Shown here piece after piece: positions 57,897 through 64,000 of a stretch of DNA of 64,000 bases. The position numbers and the translations under genes were made by a program. The stretch's first letter is position 1; each line of letters opens with the position of its first letter. The stretch is from NCBI GenBank assembly GCA_945878375.1, contig CAMDWG010000002.1:186001-250000 (forward strand), given 5' to 3'. Source of the stretch: Roseomonas mucosa (lineage in GTDB: Bacteria; Pseudomonadota; Alphaproteobacteria; Acetobacterales; Acetobacteraceae). The notes beneath the pieces were generated by a model. That model made no database searches. It was not told the DNA's origin and saw only the letters and a program-made list of their open reading frames with translations.

Positions 57897-59126
57897 TCAG
57901 GCGCGCAGCAGTCCGCGCATGGGGGCCACGGCGTCGCTGCCGGGGAAGGCTTGCGCCACGGCGCGATCCAGCAGGCGCAGATGGTCGCGCAGCAGCCCCT
58001 TGGCGATGGCGCGGAGATCGGTGGTGGGTTGCAGGTCGCGATCCTCGAACAGCTTGTCGCGCGCCAGCCCCGGCCAATCCGCCGCAACCCGTCCGCCCGC
58101 CACCGCCCCGCCCAGCAGGAAGGCGACGCCGCCGGTGCCGTGGTCGGTGCCGAGCGTCCCGTTCACCCGCGCGGTGCGGCCGAATTCGGTGACGACCAGC
58201 ACGGCCGTCCGCGCCCAATGCGGCCCGAGCGACGCCGCCAGCGCCGCCAGCCCCGCATCCAGGGCGCGCAGAGGCCCTTCCATCCGCCCGAGTTGCTGGG
58301 CATGGGTGTCCCAGCCGCCGAGGTCCAGCACGGCCACCCGCGGCCCCCCGGCCTCAGCCATCAGGCGGCCCGCCGCGGCGGCCAGGCGCGGGAAGCTGCC
58401 GCGTTCGCGGTCATTGTCGCCCATGCCGAGTGTCGCCTGGGCGAAGCCGCGTGCGCGCAACCCTTCGCGGAAGGGCGCGGCAAGCTGCGGGTGGCCTTCC
58501 TGCAGCGCGGCGACGCGGTGGATCAGGTCGGGTGAGGGGCGGTCCAGCCCGGGTGGGGCATAGCTGCCGACCGGCGCCGGGCCGCGCAGCAGCAGCGGCA
58601 CGCCGGTGCCCACCGCGAGCCCGGCGCGGGCCTGCCCGTTGCCCGGCATGGCTTGCAAAGCCCGGTTGAGCCAACCGCTGGACAGGCGCTGCTCCGCGCC
58701 GATCTCCAGCGCATCCTGGGCGACGAAATGCGACCGGCTGCGATTCGGCCCGGCCACCGCATGCAGGACCAGCACCTCATTCGCCCGGTAGCGTTCATGC
58801 AGCCCGGCGAGCGTCGGATGCAGCCCGAAGCTGCCGCCGAGGTCGAGCACACCCCTCTCCCGCCCCGGTTCCGGCAGCGCGAGCGGGCCGCGCAGCGCGG
58901 CGAAGTCCGCATCGCCATAGGGCTGCACGGCGAACAGCCCATCCAGCGCCCCGCGCAGCAGCACCACCACCAGGCGTCGCTCGCCGGGCGCCTGGGCGAA
59001 GGCGGCGCGCGTGCCGCCCAGGACCATGGAGGCGCCCAGCCCCAGCAACAGCCCCCGTCGCCCGACCGCGAAAGACGGGTGGGGGGCATCGCCCTGTCGT
59101 GCCATCGGCCGGTCCTGCGCGTTCAT
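57897..59126 (-). CDS. DUF1501 family protein, Tat-exported
   Basis: 409 residues from ATG 59126. A Tat-type signal (VGRRGLLLGLGASMVLGGTRAAFA) precedes the domain: LVVVLLRGALDGLFAVQPYGD, SFGLHPTLAGLHERYRANEV, HAVAGPNRSRSHFVAQDALE, VLDLGGWDTHAQQ, VLVVTEFGRTARVNGT and DHGTGGVAFLLGG. The fold belongs to the alkaline-phosphatase/sulfatase superfamily, but no reaction is known. Its start overlaps the DUF1800 stop (ATGA); the two families occur together in many genomes. Confidence 0.92.
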   Translation of the reverse strand: MNAQDRPMARQGDAPHPSFAVGRRGLLLGLGASMVLGGTRAAFAQAPGERRLVVVLLRGALDGLFAVQPYGDADFAALRGPLALPEPGRERGVLDLGGSFGLHPTLAGLHERYRANEVLVLHAVAGPNRSRSHFVAQDALEIGAEQRLSSGWLNRALQAMPGNGQARAGLAVGTGVPLLLRGPAPVGSYAPPGLDRPSPDLIHRVAALQEGHPQLAAPFREGLRARGFAQATLGMGDNDRERGSFPRLAAAAGRLMAEAGGPRVAVLDLGGWDTHAQQLGRMEGPLRALDAGLAALAASLGPHWARTAVLVVTEFGRTARVNGTLGTDHGTGGVAFLLGGAVAGGRVAADWPGLARDKLFEDRDLQPTTDLRAIAKGLLRDHLRLLDRAVAQAFPGSDAVAPMRGLLRA

Positions 59127-60436
59127 CGGTGGCCGAACTCCGGGCTGAGGAACAGAAGCGTCAGCGCATCCCGCACCGAGCCCGCGCCGCGCATAGCCCC
59201 CACCGTCTCCGCCCTTGCGAGCGGGCCAAGCGCCACCTCGGCGACGGCGCGGGGGTCGAGGCGGCCGGCCCGGCCGGCGAAGGTATAGGCCCAGTCCAGC
59301 CGGCGCATCAGCGCTTCCGGGGCCATCCACTCCTCCGCGCGGTCCGACCAGCCATTGGGCTGGGGGGCAGTCCAGAGCGGCTGGCCGAGCGCAGCCATGC
59401 CGGACACCACGAGTTCGCTTCGCTCCAGCCCGACCGCGCGGGCAGCGGCCAGCACCAGGTCCTTCGGCGCGCGGAACTTCGCCGGCGCGGTCGGCCACGC
59501 CTCCGGCAGGGCGATCAGGGCACGGGAGACGGCGGCGAGGTCACCCCCGCTGTCCCGCAGCGCCGCTTCCAGCCGGCGAATGGCGGCGGGCGGGGGCGTA
59601 TCGGCCACGAAATGCCGCGCGAGCTTCACCGCCAGATGCCGATGGGTGGCCGGGTGCGCCGCGAGGAAGCGCAGCGCCGCCTCCTGGCTCTCAGGGCCTT
59701 CGGGGAAGCTGCGGCCGAGGATGGATTTCGGCCCGGGCTGATGGGTCTGCGGGCGCCAGACGAAGCCGAACGGCTCCGCCTCGAAGGCGATGCCCCAGCC
59801 GGTCAGGATCATCGCCAGCTGCTGCACGTCGCCCTGCGTGTAGCCGCCGGCGGGGGAGAGGGTGTGGAGTTCCAGCACCTCCCGCGCCAGGTTCTCGTTC
59901 AGGCCTCGGCCGCTGCGCCGGCCGAAGGCGCTGTCCGGGCCGACCGATTGGTGGTTGTCCAGGTAGCCGAGCATGGCCGGGTGACGGGTGACGGCGACGA
60001 GCATGTCGGCGAAACGGCCGGTCACATGCGGGCGGATCGCCTCCCGCTCCAGCACCCCGGCCAGGGCGCCGACGACGCCGGACCTGCGGCTGACGGTGAA
60101 GTGGTTGGCCCAGAAATCCACCAGCCGGTCCCGGAAGGGCTCGGCGCTGGCGAGGCGATGCGCGGCCCAGGCCCGGCTTTCGGCCTGGACCAGGGTCTGC
60201 AGCGGGCTGCGCGCCGGCACGGCCATCATCGCCTGCCCTTGCGGGGGTGCTGCCCGGTTCTGGCGGATGGTCTCGGCGCGGGTACGAACCGCCTCCGCGG
60301 TGCCGACGCCGGTCGGCGGGGCGGCGGGGGAGGCGATCTGCCGCTCCAGCCACGCCACAGGGTCGGCGGGCGCATCCTCACCGAGGCGCAAGCCATAACC
60401 GAAGCGGATCGACGCTATGTGCAGGCGGTTCGACAT
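59123..60436 (-). CDS. DUF1800 family protein
   Basis: 437 residues from ATG 60436. Typical phrases: RDRLVDFWANHFTVS, RFADMLVAVTRHPAMLGYLDN, GLNENLAREVLELHTLSPAGGYTQ (broken motif) and LAMILTGWGIAF, KLARHFVADTPP. The usual function is unknown; partners with DUF1501. No signal peptide is seen at this start, although partner DUF1501 has one, so a folded complex exported by the partner's Tat signal is conceivable. It is first in the long minus-strand run and divergent from fusA. Confidence 0.92.
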   Translation of the reverse strand: MSNRLHIASIRFGYGLRLGEDAPADPVAWLERQIASPAAPPTGVGTAEAVRTRAETIRQNRAAPPQGQAMMAVPARSPLQTLVQAESRAWAAHRLASAEPFRDRLVDFWANHFTVSRRSGVVGALAGVLEREAIRPHVTGRFADMLVAVTRHPAMLGYLDNHQSVGPDSAFGRRSGRGLNENLAREVLELHTLSPAGGYTQGDVQQLAMILTGWGIAFEAEPFGFVWRPQTHQPGPKSILGRSFPEGPESQEAALRFLAAHPATHRHLAVKLARHFVADTPPPAAIRRLEAALRDSGGDLAAVSRALIALPEAWPTAPAKFRAPKDLVLAAARAVGLERSELVVSGMAALGQPLWTAPQPNGWSDRAEEWMAPEALMRRLDWAYTFAGRAGRLDPRAVAEVALGPLARAETVGAMRGAGSVRDALTLLFLSPEFGHR

Positions 60437-60755
60437 CGCAGCAATGCTAGCATGGCAATGAGAGGCTGCAGCTAGTGACATCTTGTATCCCAGGGGGCCA
60501 GATCGTTGCCAGGGGGAAGGACCGACCCCGGCGATGCCGTTCCGTTCCTCCGTCTCTCTGCCCCTCCTGTCCCGCAGCATGGCCATGCCGTGAGGAATGG
60601 GGCCTTGGCCGCCTTGGCGCTTGCAAATCCTGCCCGGAGAGGGCATCTGCCGTCCACCCAACGCTGATTCGGCACTAACGGGCGGCTTCCTCGTGCGGTT
60701 TGGTCTCGGACCAGCCGCCCTCGGGGCCGCTCGATTTCGTCCATGGAGGCCCATC
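60437..60755. other. Divergent intergenic region, DUF1800 gene / fusA
   Basis: 319 bases. It must hold the fusA promoter and leader. A GGAGG at 60745-60749 precedes the fusA GTG by six bases. No clear promoter hexamers, hairpin or small gene were recognised; short open frames here lack support. Confidence 0.4.
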
Positions 60756-62840
60756 GTGGCAGCGCGCACCCCGCTCGATCGCATTCGCAACATCGGCATC
60801 ACGGCGCATATCGACGCCGGCAAGACGACCACGACCGAGCGGATCCTGTACTACACCGGCAAGTCGCACCGGATCGGTGAAGTCCATGACGGCAACACCA
60901 CCACCGACTACATGGAGCAGGAGCGCGAGCGGGGGATCACCATCACCTCCGCCGCCGTGACCGCCGTGTGGAAGGACCACCGGATCAACATCATCGACAC
61001 CCCCGGCCACATCGACTTCAACATCGAAGTGAACCGCTCGCTCCGCGTGCTCGATGGCGCCATCTTCATCATCGAGGGCGTGGCTGGCGTGCAGCCGCAG
61101 TCCGAGACCAACTGGCGCCTGGCGGACCGCTACAACGTCCCGCGCATCATCTTCATCAACAAGCTCGACCGCACCGGCGCCGACTTCTATCGCGCGGCGG
61201 CGACGCTGACGGAGAAGCTCGGCATCAACTGGGTGACGCTGCAGCTGCCGATCGGCATCGAGGACACCTTCAAGGGCGTCGTCGACCTGATCGAGATGAA
61301 GGCGATCATCTGGAAGGGCGACGAGCTCGGCGCGCTGTACGAGGATGCGCCGATCCCCGACGACCTGAAGGAGCAGGCCGCCGAGTACCGCCAGAAGATG
61401 CTCGACATCTGCGTCGGCATCGATGAGACGGCGATGGAGGAATACTTCGACAAGGGCGACGTCTCCATCGAGACGCTGAAGCGCTGCATCAAGAAGGGCA
61501 CGATCAGCGGCGAATTCCGCCCCGTGCTCTGCGGGACGGCCTTCAAGAACAAGGGCGTGCAGCCGCTGCTCGACGCCGTTCTCGACTACCTGCCGAGCCC
61601 GGTGGACATCCCCGGCATCAAGGTGGCGCCGGAGGAAGGCCAGGACGAGACGGCCGACCGCCGCAACATCCCCGCCGACGAGACCGCGCCCTTCGCCGGG
61701 CTGGCCTTCAAGATCATCAACGACAAGTACGGCAACCTGACCTTCGTCCGCGTCTATCGCGGCGTGCTGCGCCAGGGCGACATGGTGCAGAACACCACCA
61801 AGGGCCACCGCGAGCGCATCGGCCGCATCTTCCAGATGCACGCCGACAAGCGCGAGGAGATCAAGGAGGTGTTCGCCGGCGACATCGCCGCCTTCGTCGG
61901 CCTGAAGGACACCGGCACGGGCGACACGCTGGCGTCGAACGACGACCCGGTGGTGCTGGAGCGCATGGCCTTCCCGGTGCCGGTCATCGACATCTCCGTC
62001 GAGCCGAAGACCAAGGAAGGCGTCGAGAAGATGACGCTCGGCTTGCAGAAGCTGGCGGGCGAGGATCCCTCGCTGCGCCTCCGCACGGACCAGGAGAGCG
62101 GCCAGACCATCCTCTCGGGCATGGGCGAGCTGCATCTCGAGATCATCATCGATCGCCTGAAGCGCGAATACGGCGTGGACGCCAATATCGGCGCCCCGCA
62201 GGTCGCGTATCGCGAGACGATCACCAAGCCGCACACCGAGATCTACACCCACAAGAAGCAGTCGGGTGGCTCGGGCCAGTACGCCGAGGTGAAGGTGGTG
62301 TTCGAGCCGAAGGACCGGAACGCCGGCATCGAGTTCGTCAACGGCGTCGTCGGCGGCTCTGTGCCGCGCGAATACATCCCGGCGGTCGAGAAGGGCATCA
62401 AGGTCCAGGCCGACACCGGCGTGCTCGCCGGCTTCCCGACGGTGGACTTCAAGTACAGCCTGGTTGACGGCAAGTACCACGACGTCGACTCCTCCGCGCT
62501 GGCGTTCGAAATCGCGGCCAAGGCCTGCTTCCGCGAAGGCATGAAGAAGGCCGGCCCGGTCATCCTCGAGCCGATCATGGATGTGGAAGTCACGACGCCG
62601 TCCGACCATGTCGGCGACGTGGTGGGCGACCTCAACCGCCGCCGCGGCGTGATCCAGAGCCAGGATATGGCCGGCACCTCGGTCATCGTCCGCGCGCATG
62701 TGCCGCTGAAGGAGATGTTCGGCTACATCTCGAACCTCCGCGGCATGACCAAGGGTCGCGCGAGCTTCTCCATGCAGTTCCACCACTACGATCCGGTGCC
62801 GCGCAACGTCGCGGACGAGATCATGAAGAAGAGCGCGTAA
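60756..62840 (+). CDS. fusA: Elongation factor G
   Basis: 694 residues from GTG 60756. It drives ribosome translocation with GTP. G-motifs: [20 protein letters not shown] (G1), RGITITSAA (switch I/G2), DTPGHIDFN (G3), [10 protein letters not shown] (G4) and [16 protein letters not shown] (G5 region). Domain IV/V text ASQ... is represented by [17 protein letters not shown] and [23 protein letters not shown]. The usual FDAVAGVEPQSET wording is [14 protein letters not shown], which I associate with Acetobacteraceae EF-G. No rpsL, rpsG or tuf is adjacent, unlike the classic str operon. Confidence 0.97.
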   Translation: MAARTPLDRIRNIGITAHIDAGKTTTTERILYYTGKSHRIGEVHDGNTTTDYMEQERERGITITSAAVTAVWKDHRINIIDTPGHIDFNIEVNRSLRVLDGAIFIIEGVAGVQPQSETNWRLADRYNVPRIIFINKLDRTGADFYRAAATLTEKLGINWVTLQLPIGIEDTFKGVVDLIEMKAIIWKGDELGALYEDAPIPDDLKEQAAEYRQKMLDICVGIDETAMEEYFDKGDVSIETLKRCIKKGTISGEFRPVLCGTAFKNKGVQPLLDAVLDYLPSPVDIPGIKVAPEEGQDETADRRNIPADETAPFAGLAFKIINDKYGNLTFVRVYRGVLRQGDMVQNTTKGHRERIGRIFQMHADKREEIKEVFAGDIAAFVGLKDTGTGDTLASNDDPVVLERMAFPVPVIDISVEPKTKEGVEKMTLGLQKLAGEDPSLRLRTDQESGQTILSGMGELHLEIIIDRLKREYGVDANIGAPQVAYRETITKPHTEIYTHKKQSGGSGQYAEVKVVFEPKDRNAGIEFVNGVVGGSVPREYIPAVEKGIKVQADTGVLAGFPTVDFKYSLVDGKYHDVDSSALAFEIAAKACFREGMKKAGPVILEPIMDVEVTTPSDHVGDVVGDLNRRRGVIQSQDMAGTSVIVRAHVPLKEMFGYISNLRGMTKGRASFSMQFHHYDPVPRNVADEIMKKSA

Positions 62841-62869
62841 CAGCGCCTTCCTCATCCGGATGCGCGAGC

Positions 62870-62894
62870 GGCGCGGGGGGGCGACCCCCGCGCC
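62870..62894 (+). terminator. Intrinsic-terminator-like hairpin after fusA
   Basis: A perfect 10-bp GC stem (62870-62879 with 62885-62894) and a 5-base loop, followed by GTTT, lies 30 bases after the fusA stop. The T-run is short, so it is a GC-type terminator; it could also stop transcripts from the convergent MaoC gene. Confidence 0.65.
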
Positions 62895-62943
62895 GTTTCG
62901 CGTTTCGTGGAACCGGCTTCGTGTGGGGCGGCGGCGCCCGCGG

Positions 62944-63396
62944 CTACCGCTTCAGGAAATGCGTCGCCAGCGCGTTGAGCACGAGCGTGCCGTCGCGTTC
63001 CTTCGCGACCAGGTAGCGCAGCTTGGCGATGCCCATCTCGGGCTTCGAGCGGCTGGGCCGCACCTCCTCCACCACCAGGCGGAGCGTCACGGGCTCGTCC
63101 GGGTCCAGCGGCGCGGGCCAGGCCACCTCGACACCGCTGGCGCCCAGGTTCACCTCCGCCAGCAGGCCGCTCCGCAACAGGTGGCCGAGGGTGGCGGAGA
63201 AGGTGTGGACGCCGCTTGCGACCAGGCGGCCAAAGATCGATCCCTTCGCCGCGTCATCATCCAGGTGGAAGGGCTGGGGGTCGAACTTCCGGGCGAAATC
63301 CAGCACCTCCTCCCGCGGCAGCGTAAAGCCGCCGAGGTCGAATTCCATGCCGGGCGCGAGGTCGTCGAGCGAGCGGACCGGGGTCACGGCCGCCAC
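62944..63396 (-). CDS. MaoC-like hot-dog fold dehydratase
   Basis: 150 residues. Asp39 and His44 (FDPQPFHLDDD) form the hydratase-2 catalytic pair of (R)-specific enoyl-CoA hydratases; SIFGRLVASGVHTFSATLGHLL and EVAWPAPLDPDEPV are typical for MaoC proteins. It would hydrate or dehydrate an acyl-CoA. The GTG start at 63396 comes one base after the TctA stop codon, so its translation probably depends on TctA. A second GTG three codons on is possible. Confidence 0.88.
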   Translation of the reverse strand: MAAVTPVRSLDDLAPGMEFDLGGFTLPREEVLDFARKFDPQPFHLDDDAAKGSIFGRLVASGVHTFSATLGHLLRSGLLAEVNLGASGVEVAWPAPLDPDEPVTLRLVVEEVRPSRSKPEMGIAKLRYLVAKERDGTLVLNALATHFLKR

Positions 63397-63397
63397 C

Positions 63398-64000
63398 TTA
63401 CGCCACCACCCGGCGCGGTGCCGGCCGAAAAGCCCGGACCAGCATCACCGCCCAGATCAGCACCGTCGCGACGCCGAGAGCCCCCGCGATGGGACGCGAG
63501 AAGAAGGCCAGCGCCGATCCATCCGCCTTGATCATGTTCTGCACGAAGGTCTGTTCCAGCATCTCGCCCAGCACCAGCCCGAGGATCAGCGGCGCGACCG
63601 GGATGCCGTGCTGTTCCAGGAACCAGCCGAACAGGCCCAGCGCCAGCATGACCGTGACGCCATAGAGGCTGTTGGTCATGGCGAAGCTGCCGACGATGCA
63701 GAACAGCAGGATCACCGGCAGCAGGATGTTGGGCGGCGTCCGCAGCATCTGCCGCGCGCTCTTGATCGCGGCCCAGCCGAGCGGGAGCATGATCAGGTTG
63801 GCCAGGATGAAGATCAGGAACACCGAATAGATCAGCTGGGGGTTTTCGGTGAACACCGTGGGCCCCGGGTTCATGCCCTTCATGTAGAGCACGCCGATGA
63901 CGATGGCCGTGATCGAGTCGCCAGGGATCCCGAAGACCAGCGCCGGGATCCAGGCACTGCCGACGGCGGAATTATTGGCCGAGGTCGCATCGACCACGCC
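63398..64000 (-). CDS. Tripartite tricarboxylate transporter large permease (TctA), N-terminus outside window
   Basis: The last ~200 codons of a TctA protein, running off the right edge. VDATSANNSAVGSAWIPALVFGIPGDSITAIVIGV (in parts) is the second conserved TctA motif (GIPGxxxTAI), followed by helices and LGLVLGEMLEQTFVQNM near the end. It is the main membrane subunit of a TTT importer. The tctB and binding-protein genes, if linked, would be upstream beyond 64000. It could serve the orphan binding proteins at 30250 and 52019. Confidence 0.93.
   Translation of the reverse strand, partial: GVVDATSANNSAVGSAWIPALVFGIPGDSITAIVIGVLYMKGMNPGPTVFTENPQLIYSVFLIFILANLIMLPLGWAAIKSARQMLRTPPNILLPVILLFCIVGSFAMTNSLYGVTVMLALGLFGWFLEQHGIPVAPLILGLVLGEMLEQTFVQNMIKADGSALAFFSRPIAGALGVATVLIWAVMLVRAFRPAPRRVVA

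Noticed and set aside
60475-60678. Small open frame in the fusA leader
   Set aside because: No ribosome binding site or motif, and it lies in a leader expected to be noncoding.
60675-62855. 726-codon minus-strand frame opposite fusA
   Set aside because: Asp/Val/Leu/His-rich shadow of a highly conserved gene.

Overview
The window is about 64 kb of very GC-rich, densely packed bacterial chromosome (roughly 70% GC or more by eye). It holds no rRNA, tRNA, CRISPR, prophage or insertion sequence that I can recognise. Many features point to an alphaproteobacterium of the Acetobacteraceae, Roseomonas-like: several solute-binding proteins of the tripartite tricarboxylate (TTT/Bug), TRAP, TAXI and NMT1/THI5 types, sym-homospermidine synthase, an alphaproteobacterial ornithine decarboxylase with a structured leader, and an EF-G with unusual wording ([17 protein letters not shown]). 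The family assignment is inference from gene content.

Layout. 1-1049: the 5' part of an ABC exporter, cut by the left edge. 1093-4003: a TRAP operon (dctP, then dctQ and dctM) on the minus strand. 4171-9597: MATE pump, MscL, a GST, an AIM24-like protein, a DUF4239 membrane protein and a TAXI receptor. 9599-16286: a minus-strand operon of two transglutaminase-fold proteins around a circularly permuted ATP-grasp/alpha-E fusion, an uncharacterised peptide-modification type locus. 16468-18360: two SDR enzymes and a small cytochrome c. 18698-30189: a complete glycogen operon, glgP-glgB-glgC-glgA-(glgX::malQ), with overlapping genes and a debranching/glucanotransferase fusion. 30250-35188: a TTT binding protein divergent from an IclR::SMP-30 fusion, a DapA-like aldolase and an enolase-superfamily dehydratase, forming a self-regulated sugar-acid module. 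35400-38813: an orphan NMT1-like protein without signal peptide, a nucleoside hydrolase, and an FrhB-family protein resembling 8-vinyl reductase BciB. 38920-43072: agmatinase-like enzyme, ornithine decarboxylase behind a structured speF-like leader, and homospermidine synthase (polyamines). 43285-46353: DenD-like, D-2-hydroxyacid and L-idonate-type dehydrogenases. 46580-50627: an ABC importer plus cytosine-deaminase-like amidohydrolase behind a very good sigma-54 promoter match. 50647-52987: divergent paralogous flavodoxin-fold oxidoreductases and a second TTT binding protein. 53012-60436: a long minus-strand run, DUF1800-DUF1501-hypothetical-queA-tgt-queF-queG-glutamine amidotransferase, carrying the late queuosine pathway. 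60756-62840: fusA, outside the classic str operon. 62944-64000: a MaoC dehydratase directly behind a TctA permease cut by the right edge.

Together the genes suggest a metabolically versatile heterotroph. It imports carboxylates, sugar acids and nitrogenous bases through many high-affinity binding proteins, stores glycogen and makes homospermidine. The most interesting items are the transglutaminase/ATP-grasp/alpha-E operon, the IclR::SMP-30 module with its operator, the GlgX::MalQ fusion, the speF-like leader, the sigma-54 promoter and the BciB-like gene. All calls rest on reading motifs in translations; no database search was run.
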